DNA of 64,000 bases. Source: Psococerastis gibbosa. Its lineage: Eukaryota; Arthropoda; Insecta; Psocodea; Psocidae. Where the stretch lies: contig OZ020485.1 in the NCBI GenBank assembly GCA_963971405.1, positions 49,163,469 through 49,227,468 on the forward strand, in the 5' to 3' direction. The notes below the pieces were generated by a model. It did no database searches. It was given only the letters and a program-made list of their open reading frames with translations, and had not been told where the DNA came from. The first letter of the stretch is position 1; every line of letters begins with the position of its first letter. Shown here piece by piece: positions 52,559 to 64,000 of the stretch. The translations under genes and the position numbers were made by a program.

Positions 52559-54531
52559 CCAGTGACGTCAGGTGGACAATGCCCCCCCCCCCCCCGAGAT
52601 ATCGGAAATCTGACCATAGGTAAATTTTTTACCATGCAATTACTCATTTTCTCGATCTACTAATGTTGTAAATTGGAAAGCATGTTCGAGTAAACTCGGA
52701 CCGGTTCTTTTAGGAAGCAATACTCCAGATTTCCCCTGATTTTGCAGTAATACACTGCTATTGACTGCTTTACATCAAAATTTCCCCAGTTCCTTTATTG
52801 TAGTAGGGCCCTACAAAACTTGTTGTTATAAATGCTTTGAGCCCAATAATTTCGTACGGTAGTCAAAATGTTTCATACCGGTACCTGCTTGTATTTTTCT
52901 AACGATGGGATTTAGGAGGGTTCTGGGAGTTTATACCCCCCCCCCCCAAAAAAGATGCGGCATAGATATAATTTACAAATAATTCATACATTCATACGAA
53001 AAATTAGTGCTTCTGGGCAATGTAAAATATAAATTTGTCTGCTACACAAAATTACGCAAATCCCCACTACGGCATTGTTTTAAATCCCCCAGAGGAGACC
53101 CCCCCCCCCCCCCCGAGCTTTATGAATACGATTAGTCTGTAGAATCAAAAAGTTTTTTGTTCTCAAAATACCTATGCCTCATTATTTCACACTTACATTT
53201 TTAAATAAAAGCCCCTATTTAGAACATTTTAATAAGTCTTCATCTGTAAAATCTAAACTTCAAATGTGCAAACGAACTGTTCTGCTTCAGGACTATTATA
53301 TACACATATATATATATTTTTTTTTTTTACAAAAAGGTTAAATCGCGTACAAAAAATTTAATGAATGTATCCGATTAACCTCTTCAATCGTCTAAGTCAC
53401 CTGAAGCCACCGAAGTCGCTTATTATAACATTGTTTTATCATAACCCTTCGTCACTCAAATCTAAACTGCTCTCAAAATGTGTTAGCTCCCACTATTTCA
53501 GGTCTATTTTAAAAAAGTCAGCATCTGAAATACCCCACTGTTCCAATGTTCCATATAGTAATAATATATTTAGCAAACAAATCACAGGGGCGTACCCTGG
53601 ACTCCGTGCTTGGAGTCATTTCTATAAGACTTTTCATGGAATGTTCATTTTTCAACTAGTGTAGGTGCGCCTATACACACAATTGTATGTTGGGGGTGCC
53701 TTAATAGGAAATTACACTCACCGTCACCCCCGTCTTACCGAGCTGATAACCTCCCCTGAAAAATTTTCTCTGGACCCCGTCCCCCGTTCCAACGAGCCTT
53801 AATGGTGCCCTTGCCCCTAGCCTGAGAACTGTCTACACCCTTGACGTCTCGGACTCCCCCGTGCGCCTGGTCCCTCCTCTGAATCAGCTATTTAGTTATT
53901 AGTTTATAACTTGCCTACGGTTCCTTGATCTGTAAAAACGGTCCTTGCTCAAAAGAAGGTGGGTAGTGGACACTAATTTGGTCTATGGGTCTGGGGTGTG
54001 TGCGAAATATCTATTTTCGGTTCTACACGCCTTCGGCTTCCCCCCCCCCCCCCAATGGAGCTGGGGCAAGTTGGACCGTGCCCCCCCCCCCCTATTAACG
54101 CCCCTGCTACTGCTACTACACGCCATTTCAACAAACATAATTTCAAATTTCGATAAAGGCTGGGACAGTACTACGAACTACGATATATTATAGTGTAGAA
54201 ACGAAGAAGCCTGAAACAAGGGCCAAGGTGACCCTCCTTTTTGTCAAACACCCCTGGTAGTGGTATATACAATCTTGTCTACTTGTACTGCTGTGTTGCC
54301 AAGCTGGATAACGGTAAACAATTAGTACAATGGTCTTGACCTGCGTTGCGGCGTTGCCACGCTTCCAAATTTCATTTACCTACCAAGTACCAACTACCAA
54401 CATCAGTTTCTAGTTTCAACTTTTGGATTTTGAACCGAAATGAATTTGTAAAACGTGGTTCATAACATTTCTCAAATGGAAATGCAATTACATATTATAT
54501 TGCAGTATTAAATGGTGTATTATAACACTGA
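52559..54531. repeat. C-rich repeat debris
   Basis: Several C runs of 10 or more (52580, 52938, 53100, 54040, 54080) and a degraded copy of the CCCACTATTTCAG family near 53478-53540, plus a short TA run near 53297. CAGGGGCGTA at 53585 and ACGCCCCTG at 54093 look like hAT-type ends but lack a shared target duplication. No gene. Confidence 0.5.
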
Positions 54532-54539
54532 CATTAAAC

Positions 54540-55402
54540 CATTGGCGTAAATAGGGGGTCCTGGGGGGGGGGGCTTAGCCCCCCCCAGGTCCACCCGTAG
54601 CCCCCCCCCCCGGATTTCTGGTGGCAAAGACTTTATGGAGGCTAAAGGTATAGTATCCACAATAATGAAAGGGAAATTAATTCTTAATATGCTTATTTTA
54701 AATGAAAAAAATCAACATATTGACCAAGTACTTTCACAAAAAATATATTACTCAAAATGCTTAAAACCCCACTATTTCAGAGCTATTTTTTCCAAATTTT
54801 TCTGCGAGGGAGACCCCCGGGCCCCCCATAATGGTAGGTTTATTCGTCGTTATAATAGCTTAATAATATTGCTTGCAAACATTGGCGTAAATAGGGGGTC
54901 CTGGGCTAAGCCCCCCCCCACTTCCCAGGATTTCTGGTGACAAAGACGTCATGGGGGTGAAAGGCCAATACAACCCACAATAACAATTGGGAAATTAATT
55001 CTTGGTACCATATGCTTATTTCACAAAGACGTCATGAAAAAAATCAACATATTGACCAAGTACTTTCAAAATAATATATTACTCAAAATGCTTAAAACCC
55101 CAATTTTTCAGACCAATTTTTCAAACTTCTTCTTCGGGGGAGACGCCCAGGCCCCCCTCAGTGGTAGGTTTATTCGTCTGCAAAATTTCAACTGTACTGC
55201 TTGCAAAATGCGTAAAACCTCCCTAATTTGGGCCTATTCATCAATTTTTTTTTCTCCGGGGGAGACCCCCGGGCTCCCCTTCCTCCAGGATAGAATATGC
55301 GTAAAACCTCACTAATATGGGCCCATTTATCGATTTTTTTCTCCGGTCTTGGGGTCCTAAAGCCCCCCCCCCCCCCAGAAATTTTGGGAATTTACGCCAA
55401 TG
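54540..55402. mobile_element. Non-autonomous hAT-type element (863 bp)
   Basis: Terminal inverted repeats CATTGGCGTAAAT / ATTTACGCCAATG with an 8-bp target duplication CATTAAAC / CATTAAAT (54532-54539 and 55403-55410, one mismatch). An internal second copy of the left end at 54878 shows a tandem duplication or nested insertion. The interior has CCCACTATTTCAG and GGGGGAGACCCCCGG motifs, repeated about four times. No transposase. Confidence 0.7.
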
Positions 55403-55410
55403 CATTAAAT

Positions 55411-56439
55411 TAACTTTGGTTGAAGAGGAAACCGTTATTTATTTATTTTATTTATTTAACCTCCACGTAATAACCGAACTGCTATTAAATTGGAAGGTAT
55501 AAATTAAACAACCTTACTTTTTAACCGCCTAATAAATACAATAGGTACTAAAAGACCGTAGGCAGGGTGGGGGGGGGGGGGCTTATGGGGCTGCAGCCAC
55601 CGTAGGAGACACCACCACCCCCATTTACAGCAATATAAATATATAAGCATTCCCTTTTTAGCTTTGAGCTTTGTAAAATCTAGAGCTATACTTTACTGTT
55701 ATTAAAAAAAAAAACACTATGTTGCAATTATACGTATTTTCCCTATTTTTCAAAAAAAATCTCTATATATTCATAATATATTCATTGCCTGTAAAATATA
55801 AAACGTATTGCTCTCAATTGCGTAAAACCCCAAAATGTTTCAGACGGGGGAGAGACCCGCCTCCCCCCCCCCCCCTCCTGTTCGCAATTACGTATATTAT
55901 TTGCCTGCAATATCTCAAAGTTACTGCCATCACAATGCGTAAAATCAAAATATTTCTGTTCTGCACCGCCCCCGTTTTATGAGGTCTGGGACTACCTCTG
56001 CTGAAATAGGCTCATAAATCCCATTAAAATTTGTTAAAATTAAAATGGTTTGTATGTAAGCCCAAGTCCATCATATATCGAGGCGTTACGAGTATTTAGG
56101 ACAGGTAAGAAAAGGTAGGGTCGGTTGGATTTGTTCTTATGTAGACCTAAATGCTGTACGATGCTGAATATGAAATGAATGGATTCGGGCCATGCTGGGC
56201 ACCGCCTATTAAATCCCTTTTGAAAAAGGGCACCGGCTCCAAAAAAATCTTGAGAACCACTGCTATAGTATGTAGTGAAATGTCGCACATTTGGAAAGTT
56301 GAATCCTATCTGGCTTATGTACCGTACAACAAACAAATTTGGGGGGGGGGGATGGGACGATTGCATATTCTAGAGCGGGTAGATCAATACATTAAAACAC
56401 AATAATAATGGCAGGGTATGCCATGTATTAAGGCATAAA
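55411..56439. repeat. C/G-rich repeat debris
   Basis: G run near 55569 and C runs near 55866, with a copy of the CAAAATG...TTTCAGACGGGGGAGAGACCC motif at 55800-55870. No gene. Confidence 0.45.
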
Positions 56440-56830
56440 TTATCATTTTCTTCGAAAAATAATTTTTGTACAAAACCAAATCATTGTGAAAGCTATTTTG
56501 GGGTTTATTACCCTATAACTATAACAATAACCTAAAACATACCTGAAGTAAGAAAGCATCGACAGAAAGGTTCCATAGAAAGGTTATTTTTTAGTACTAT
56601 TTCGTAAAAATTGAGTCTTTCTTTTTTTACCCCCAGAACCAAGCTATCAAGGGGAAAGCAAACTTTTGCCTTTTGTTACCATAAATGACGACTAGGCTAC
56701 AATATAATTTTGTGAATTTATAGAAAATCGTTGGAGCCGTTTTCGAGAAAACAATTTTTAGCCGTTTTTTTTTTAGTTTTTTGAGAGTGACACCCCCAAA
56801 ATAACCGGTACGTGTTGATTAAGTTTGATT
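56440..56830 (-). repeat. Dispersed repeat, diverged inverted copy 3
   Basis: The complement matches the middle and right parts of 1016-1664 and 51892-52558: a GAGAAAACGGCTCCAACGAT-like stretch, TACCCCCAGAA and AACATACCTGAA. Roughly 75 percent similar by eye. Confidence 0.6.
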
Positions 56831-57649
56831 GTATAATTTAACAGAAATGCACGTTTATTTATTTAGATTAATTAATAATTAATGGGACAATTTTCGTAGA
56901 TATTCTTATGATTACAATTGTTTAATGACCTCCTCTTGGATAACTAATAATAATAATAATTTATGTATGCATTTATCAAAAGGCATTACAAATTATACTG
57001 AAACCAAAGCCAAAAAGACGCGTTGGGATCACCACACAATTTACTGTAGGCCAAGTAGATTTATTTGTTCGTGCCACTTACAATACTTTTATACTGTACC
57101 TTTGAGTAGACTTCATGGCCGTGCCCATTAAGTAAAATTAATAAATTAAGTAAAAAAAATTTAGAACCCCCCCCCCCCCCACCGAAATGTAATGGCTTGA
57201 TACTAGATAGAATCGGATTATGAGAGGAAAAATAAAAACTACTATGTAATATCCAATAGCCCCCCCCCCCCCCGAAACAAATCCTCGCTACGGCCTTGTG
57301 GACAAGTAACAGTTTGTTAAACTGATGACAAGTTGTAATGTGGAAATGTAGTGTTTATATGCAAGATTTTCCTGTTTTTTCAAGTGGCGTTGGCTGAAAA
57401 AGAAGATTTTTTAAATTTTTCCAACTACATAGGGCGCATACCCGAAAATTAAGCTGGAGTTGCAGTTTGTACTTATTTCTGAAGGACTAGATGTAGGCTA
57501 ATAAATGTACCAACCACGTTTGTTAGTATTTTTTTATTGGCGTTTTTTTCCATTTGGCGGTGGTTTGTTCTCAGAGATGTAAATAAAAATATTATGACTA
57601 AATAAATAAATAAGTAAATAATGCCTTTTTTTTCTATAACTAAGCCAAC
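56831..57649. other. No gene seen
   Basis: AT-rich with C runs near 57168 and 57261. The end TCGCTACGGCCTTG near 57285 resembles one end of a hAT-type MITE; the partner was not found. Confidence 0.45.
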
Positions 57650-57654
57650 CTAGT

Positions 57655-57822
57655 GGAGTTAGGGCTTTTATAAAGCCCTCTCTTACACCCAACTAGGGAA
57701 GCCCGGGACCGCCTGCTTCACATGCCCTCCAAAGCATGGCCAGAAAATGTAGCCAGTGTAGGACTCGAACCAACAACCTTTCGGGTGAAAGCCAGAGTCC
57801 GTTCCACTACTCTACATGTCCT
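57655..57822 (-). repeat. tRNA-Glu-derived SINE
   Basis: On the minus strand the head (57750-57822) has an A-box-like TGTAGAGTAGTGG, an anticodon-arm stretch CTGGCTTTCACCC (TTC anticodon, as in tRNA-Glu) and a perfect B box GGTTCGAGTCC (57761-57771). The acceptor ends do not pair well, so it is a SINE rather than a tRNA gene. The body includes AGTTGGGTGTAAGAGAGGG, also seen near 47.5 kb. Confidence 0.7.
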
Positions 57823-57829
57823 AAATGGG

Positions 57830-59617
57830 GTTGGAGGCCATTTTCAAAGGATTTATGGGACTTTTTGCTATCAAACTAAATTGACCCCTCCTTATCAAAC
57901 GAGACAGCGTTAGCATCAATACCATTCTAATTGCGCAATCGGGGGCCACAATCATTTGTCTTTAAAACTTAAAATCTGACCTGGTGACGGACAGATTAGG
58001 AATCGACAGGGTCGGATTAGTAAAAAACACAAGACAAAGACATAAGAAAGTGAGGGGAAAGGGGGGGGGGGGCTGTGATGACTACAATCCTATCTAGTGT
58101 AAAATGGTCTTTTGGTATCCAATGTATTCTCTATATAAAGTTTATTATGGTGTTACTCCAATATATTGCATAATAGCGGAGGCACATCAAACGTCAATTT
58201 ATTGACGGACTTAGCTTTGGTGCAGACACAGGCAGATAATATTTTGTGGATATGCGGACTAAATCGTTGTGTTATTACTACGACGGTTTAGATTGTATAT
58301 AGAAATACTATTGAATTTAACCCCTGGGGGAAAAATTGGAAACTATAAGCTAGTGCAAAATAGTGGGGTTTTACGCATTTTAACAGTAGTAGAGTATACG
58401 AGTAGATTTTAAAAAGCTTACGAAGGAATGGTTATTCATATTGATGCAGACAGAGGGGCCAGGGGGTCCACCCAGGGGGAAATATTTTGAAAAATAGGTT
58501 CGAAATATTGAGATTTTACGATTTTAACAGTAGTAAGCTTATAATTTGCAGAGGAAGACATATTCATATCACTGTAGGCCTACTAGATTTATTTAATTCT
58601 CAACTTTTAATTTCGGAAAGGGGGGGGCTGCAGCCTGCCCCCTTGCCTACGGCCTTGGTGTAGTCAATCGTTTGGATACAAAGGCAACATATTTCTGGGA
58701 ACATGGGGAAATTCAAATGCTCCAGCTGGTTCCTTTTTCATGTTTCTATATATTCACATACCGTATGTACCATGCGTAATGAATAATGAAAATGTGAATG
58801 TGACCCACAGACCAAAGTACGGTACCTTATATCGTATTTGGCAAGCATCCATGTATTTGTATTAATTAATATAAAGTTATATTTCAATCAATAAAGAAAT
58901 TATGGGCGGCCCATTGGCTTTATTTTACCTAGTTTGACCACTGCATGGTCTGCAACCTGCATGACAGGTGTGTATTATTTGAGTTCTTACTTCTTTGGTC
59001 AAGACTCAAGGCTTACCTATGGTGGGTGGCCTACAGGGCTACAGAAGACAAATAAAAGAAAATTTCGTAGCTATCCTTGGTCGTCCGTGGGACTGTGACT
59101 ATACAGAGTTTTACTGTGACTACAGAATTTTACTGTGACTGTGACTACGTATTTTACGTGTAGTATGTAGAACAGGATATTTATAATAAAAAAATGATCA
59201 AAAACTTACCTTTATTTATGCCAACGAAGAACGAACAACTTTCCCATTATATCCATAGCGTAATAATTGTCCTGAAAGAACACATCACACACTCACGGCT
59301 ATAGATAATCGTTAGACGTTAATAATAATACTATAAAAATAAATGCGATGCGAAATTGCGGACTGTGAAGGTGGCGCGTCTTGAAAAGTTGAAAATCAGC
59401 CATCAGGCATCAGGAGGGTAAAATTAGAGCCTGGAGGCTGGAGGGAATAGGGATTGCCGCATTCCTAAGCTCAAGGCTAAGCCAACACCCTATAATGGAA
59501 ACAATATACCCCTAGTTTTTACTTTTTACCTGAATTGGCTGGTGCGTGCCTGCGTGGTGGGTTTGCACTTTGCACCGTATGTGTATAGGCCTACGCTTAA
59601 CGCTATGGCCTACGTGA
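57830..59617. other. No gene seen; repeat debris
   Basis: Minus-oriented copies of the AATAGTGGGGTTTTACGCAT family at about 58355-58390 and 58495-58540. G runs near 58061 and 58621, and an end-like CCTACGGCC near 58652. Otherwise AT-rich. Confidence 0.45.
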
Positions 59618-59625
59618 CATAGCAT

Positions 59626-59909
59626 CAGGCGCGGATCTACGGGGGGGGGGCTATTGCCCCCCCCCCCATTAGGGTCCTCAAAATGCGTAAAACTTCACTA
59701 TTTCAGTCCTATTTTTCCCCAATTTTCTCCCGGGGGAGACCCCCCGGCCCCCCTTGTGCCCTATTGTATTAATTACCTATAATATAGAACCCTCATTGCT
59801 CTGAAAATGCGTTAAACCCCAACATTTCAGCCCTATTTTCCAAAAACAAATTCGAAATTTAATCTCACTTCTCAGCCCCCTCCTTGGTCTCATTCTAGAT
59901 CCGCGCCTG
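59626..59909. mobile_element. hAT-type MITE (284 bp) with perfect 8-bp duplication
   Basis: Terminal inverted repeats CAGGCGCGGATCTA / TAGATCCGCGCCTG (one-base offset inside) flanked by CATAGCAT on both sides (59618-59625 and 59910-59917). An 8-bp duplication and CA-G..GCG ends fit hAT. The interior holds two copies of the AAAATGCGT...CTATTT motif and G/C runs. Non-coding. Confidence 0.85.
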
Positions 59910-59917
59910 CATAGCAT

Positions 59918-62120
59918 TGCATATAATATTATGTAGGCTAACTAGACGAGTTGGCGGAGCTGCCCATAAAAATTTAGTCATTTTTACAGGAGCCATCATA
60001 TTATTATATTGTCAGTTTAACTGTCTAGTCTTAAATTATATTTGCCAATTCTGGCATAAAGACTAAATTTATAGCGTATTCAATTTAATTATGGTGTAAT
60101 TAACACTGTAGGTTCACACAAAAAACAACCCAATGGGGACTGCGACTGATCCCTCATGACCACTGCCTTATTGGGGATGTTGCAGTCAGCAACATGACCA
60201 ACCGCCGCGTTCTTCCCCTGACTACCAATGAACCCAATTTAAAGTTCGCTGGACTCAGGCTGGGCAAGTTTTGACCTTTGACCTTCCGTATCATAGAGCT
60301 AGTCATCCACTCATCCAATTCTCTGGCAAATGGATTACTCCTGACCAGGCAATCGAACGGTACTACAATATAGGTCAATAGAATGGATTGCTAAAAGCAA
60401 ATTTTCATTATATTTCCTGTTGACATGACAAAAGAGAATACTACATGACGTATTAAAGTCGGTCCATACTGTACATAAAAGCCTGACGATCAGGGTTGAT
60501 GTTCAGGCCTATCATTACCACGACAGATTCAAATTGAGGCCAGCCCTTGACTGCTGTAGGCCAAACCTCGAAACTAACAAAAACTGGTATATGCAAAATG
60601 ATAACATACTCTCTTATGGCATATTGTACTAGGCCTAAGAAAAGCGTCGGGAACCTTTAATGAAACAATCTGCACACGGCTTGCACCCAAAAGTCCAAGA
60701 ATTTATTGATTTTGACTAATCACTTTTAAGGCTTAGCTAATCCAAAAGAAATTGGCTATGCTGCGTGCCCAAGCTAGAAATCAAAACATGGAAGAATTAG
60801 CCGAAATGCAATAATAATGTTATTTTCTAGTGTAGTTTTAACTATTTTACTCATTTCAATTTCCTGTACTTACATAGTTCTCTTTAAAGAGTTTCACGAT
60901 GTTTAATATTTATGTGATTATTTTAAAGGGATTAAATCAAATTAACTAGTACCATTTAAATGAGCGCAAGCAAAATTTAAAAAGGGCGCGATTCTGGGAA
61001 ATCATAATGCGCATGCTCCGTGATAGAAATGCCTGTGACACTTGTACATTGCTTGCAGAACCATAATTTTGCAGTATTACCTTACACAGGCAATTATAAC
61101 TCCTGGAGAAGTCGAGTTATATATTCATGTTGAACTTGGCTTTACTTTTGCAATGTTATTATAGTTTATAGGTTATGATTATTAACCTCGTATTGATGTT
61201 AAGCGAAACCTTAAAATTATCGGTGCATTTAGGACAATATTATTACCATAATTTTATACTCCAACGAACAATTTGACCTAATCTGACAGCAATGTGTTCA
61301 CTGTGTTCGACCGATTTCGATCGATTGCGCGAAAGTCTGGGTAGGCTATATTATTGTTAAAAACTCTTAAGATATTATGCTCATAAAATATATTTTTACT
61401 TTACTTTACTATGAAATTATTATGCTTATTACTTACCGGGTTACCTACCTATATATTTTATGTAGTTCAATGCAATGAGCCAACTTCAATGAGTCAATAA
61501 CACCGCCCAATAGGAACGGTATTTTTTAACAGCCTATTTATTAATAAGTAGGCCTAATTATTTAAAAATGTAAGTCTCCAATCAAGCTTGATGATGTATC
61601 GGAAATGTGCGATATACTCAATTAATGAGTTGATTAATATTCTAAGTCTCATCTTAAAAGTAGTCCATATAATAGGCTATATGCTATACAGTATGCATAC
61701 TGTATGTATATAATATGTTGTAGACTAAATATTTCATTTCTTTTAATGAAAGTGTACTAGAAGGTTGCATGCGTTTTATAATACTTTACGGCTCATATTG
61801 TACCCCCCCCCCCCCTATTACACACTCGAATGTGGTTCTGCAATAAATTAATCTAGTAATAAACACGAGTCTAAAAAACATTGGAAAAAATTGGAAAGAA
61901 ATACTGCACCATATACATTCAGATGTACATCATATGTATGCTGTAAATGCCTCAACATAAACAGTCCTAACATGGTTCGAATATAAATATTATAGAGTGT
62001 GTAATCAGGGCATATACAACCTTTTTATTTGTCACTAAAAATTAGCTTATTACCTGCAGCAATAGGCTAAAATATGTAATTGAAAATCCAATTATGATGA
62101 TAGGCTAGTAATTTATATTA
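59918..62120. other. No gene seen
   Basis: Mostly AT-rich. A 74-codon minus frame at 60154-60378 has no recognised motif. A C run lies near 61805. Confidence 0.45.
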
Positions 62121-62129
62121 AAGAAATTT

Positions 62130-62205
62130 ACTTCAACCTGGAACAGAACCTTTGACTCACTGGTCCATGCACATAACTCGGTTCTCTACCGATTGGACTA
62201 GGTAC
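62130..62205 (-). repeat. tRNA-derived SINE head
   Basis: On the minus strand an A-box TAGTCCAATCGG (62189-62200) and a B-box-like GGTTCTGTTCC (62140-62150) are 38 bp apart, as in a tRNA head. The stems do not form a complete tRNA. Probably a SINE or tRNA pseudogene. Confidence 0.5.
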
Positions 62206-62311
62206 TGGTAAAAATTGACAGTTACAGATGACAGCATGAGAGCGTTTTGCTATGATCAAAATAGGTTCCTTTAAAGCCAGGGGAAAGTTAAAAATAATCT
62301 GAAAACAAGAT

Positions 62312-62665
62312 TTAGATGCCATCGCGAGAGGAGCGAAACAAGAGCGCGCTCCGAATATGCGCCTGTAAAGCAAGGATCTCAAAAAAAGATTTTGATGACA
62401 TCGTGAGAGGAGCGAAACAAGAGCGCGCTCCGAATATGCACCTGTAAAGCGAGGAGCTCAAAACATGACCGGGAGAGGCTCAAAATCGAAGCGTTCTAAA
62501 AGGTGCTTTATGCGATCGTATCGGTGTTTAGATGACATCGCGAGAGGAGCGAAACAAGAGCGCGCTCCTAATATGCGCCTGAAAAGCGAGGTGCTCAAAA
62601 CATGAGCGGGAGAGGCTCAAAATCGTAGCGCTCTGAAAGCTACCTTTTGCGATCGTCTCGGTGCT
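62312..62665 (+). repeat. Three direct repeats, GAGCG-rich
   Basis: Copies start at about 62312, 62391 and 62527 with GATGACATCGCGAGAGGAGC, then ACAAGAGCGCGCTCC. The second and third are about 135 bp long and keep a second half (GGGAGAGGCTCAAAATCG, TGCGATCG.CTCGGTG); the first is truncated to about 75 bp. Confidence 0.8.
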
Positions 62666-63455
62666 ATACGGGTACGTACCGTGGGTTTCCCTGAACCATT
62701 TATTAGTAGACTAGTACCACTCACGCGCGTGCATTTTTTTTAAATTTGCCACGTTTGTGGAGTTGTGACAATATTTCATGCCGTTTTGTTCGCATTTTGT
62801 TATTGTTTGGTTTTTACGGCTACCAATTTTTATATTTTGGTATGCATTACCATATTAGTTGGCGAGTACCGTAAAATGGGGCGAAGTGAATCAGTTTTGA
62901 CGGTTTTCTAAACTTTTAAGGTTTTTAAAATACGAACTATACTCGCTGACTCACAGAGAGCAAATAGCTTAATCATTCATTAACTTAGTCTTGTTATTAA
63001 TTTGACGTTATCAGTTACTTTTACTTTTTTGTGTCCAAGCACGTCCAAGGGCGATGTGTATCACACGTTAAAATCGCTGTCTGAATCTCTTCAGCCTGCC
63101 CTGGGGTGTAGGGAATCGAATTATTTTTGCACTGAATTGCCAACCTATCAAAATTTTAACGTTTCCGCAACACAGACGTAGCTACCTGTGCAGCAACTGG
63201 CGTATTTTGTTACACGAATATTTTACATTTCAACACAAATCCGTATTAGAAGTTGGACCAATCAGGGAACAGAAGGAAAAGAAGCAAAAAAATGCAACAA
63301 AATGAGCGTATTGTGATATTCAAATATTATATTCTAAGCAGCAGAAATGAATTCAAACTAAAGGCGCCAATCCAAAATTTGAAGAAAATAAATGATATCA
63401 ACATCACCCATTATAAAAAATAACTTAAAACAACTAACTAAAAAAAAATAAAGAA
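62666..63455. other. No gene seen
   Basis: AT-rich. A TTACTTTTACTTTTTTGTGTCC stretch near 63012-63033 resembles the LINE edge at 5620-5645 (TTACTTTACTTTTTCGTGTCC), perhaps a shared LINE-end sequence. Confidence 0.4.
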
Positions 63456-63600
63456 CCAGTAGAAATTGGGCTGATGGGCCGTGGTTGATTTGAAAGTTGA
63501 TTATGGAAGTTGACTTTCATATCGACTATGGACCATCAGCCCATTTTCTACTGATTCTTCATATGACTCTGGCCGCGAAAGCCTTTGCAGTTACATTTTA
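63456..63600. repeat. Small foldback repeat, copy 2
   Basis: Inverted arms at about 63469-63499 and 63510-63545 (GGGCTGATGGGCCGTGG and complement). The right flank, inverted, matches the left flank of copy 1 at 13618-13842 (TGTAACTGCAAAGGCTTTC). Confidence 0.7.
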
Positions 63601-64000
63601 AAAAATAAACCCTATAAAAAGTCACACCAACAGCATAATATTAACCATTAACACGATAGTCATCACAAATCCAAGATTTCAGCCTAGCGTAAACAAATTT
63701 TTGTAAGCCAAAATCGTGGCAAAACTAAAAAAAACTTATCAAAAGAAAAAAAAAAATGAATATCTGATCTACCTCCCGACCAAGATTTAGTTGGCAAGTA
63801 ATTAATATTATTTTTCAACAAATAAATTTCTGATATAAGAAATTTAAAACTTTAAACCTGTGTGGAGCATTAAATTAGGCTGCTATATAACTGATATATT
63901 TTTATTTTGGTTACCAAAACATTTAGGTAGGTAAGCGAAAAATAAATTAAGCGGAAACATATGTATTGTTTCGCTGAGGAATTTATTAATCATTTTTCGT
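63601..64000. other. No gene seen; AT-rich
   Basis: A-rich and T-rich tracts without frames or repeat structure. Confidence 0.5.

Noticed and set aside
53585..54101. hAT element between CAGGGGCGTA and ACGCCCCTG
   Set aside because: The flanking 8-mers do not match.
57750..57822. Functional tRNA-Glu gene
   Set aside because: The acceptor stem does not pair and there is SINE-like body sequence; internal promoter boxes alone do not make a tRNA gene.
55553..58665. One large hAT element with CCGTAGGCAGGG-like ends
   Set aside because: The ends are complementary in part, but there is no shared 8-bp duplication and the interior is a mixture of other repeats.
60154..60378. 74-codon minus frame as a gene
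   Set aside because: Ordinary composition, no motif, isolated in non-coding sequence.

Overview
This window looks like a gene-poor, repeat-rich stretch of an invertebrate animal nuclear genome. The evidence is the mix of element types: BEL/Pao, Gypsy and Copia LTR retrotransposons, several LINEs, a mariner, a PIF/Harbinger with spliced genes, hAT-type MITEs, tRNA-derived SINEs and a Polinton/Maverick. There are spliceosomal introns and very low host gene density. No clear host gene was found and the species cannot be named from the sequence. A marine or arthropod-like invertebrate is only a guess.

Layout. From 0 to 5.6 kb there are degraded fragments: a possible small broken gene, a dispersed repeat, an unclassified invertebrate repeat-associated ORF, a Gypsy pol remnant and a hAT/ZMYM-like piece. 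From 5.6 to 18.85 kb there is a deep nest. A Gypsy gag (minus strand) was fused to or invaded by a LINE that itself carries a deleted mariner, and was also hit by a BEL/Pao element with near-identical LTRs. That BEL element was hit by an apparently intact Harbinger whose MADF gene carries a small foldback repeat in its intron. From 18.9 to 19.4 kb lies a LINE 3' end.

From about 19.8 to 42.7 kb there is a decayed Polinton/Maverick, all genes on the plus strand: protein-primed DNA polymerase B, a packaging-type ATPase, small basic and glycine-rich proteins, a chromodomain integrase, and other small virion-type proteins. Three insertions split it: a nearly complete Gypsy inside polB (20.9-24.9 kb), a 6.4-kb near-perfect palindrome inside polB (26.15-32.58 kb, with a 200-N assembly gap), and a Copia remnant (37.25-40.66 kb). 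A Gypsy fragment sits at 41.3-42.1 kb, about where a capsid gene might be expected. No major capsid or protease gene was recognised.

From 42.8 to 46.2 kb there is a scrapyard of Gypsy, Copia and LINE fragments. From 46.2 to 64 kb the sequence is non-coding, AT-rich and full of long C/G runs, with tandem repeats, MITEs with clear target-site duplications, SINE heads and dispersed repeats. Nothing there looks like a host gene.

The most unusual object is the giant palindrome. Each arm carries an array of about eleven units of roughly 139 bp, the outer ends are perfect inverted repeats flanked by TTA, and it interrupts polB exactly between two codons.
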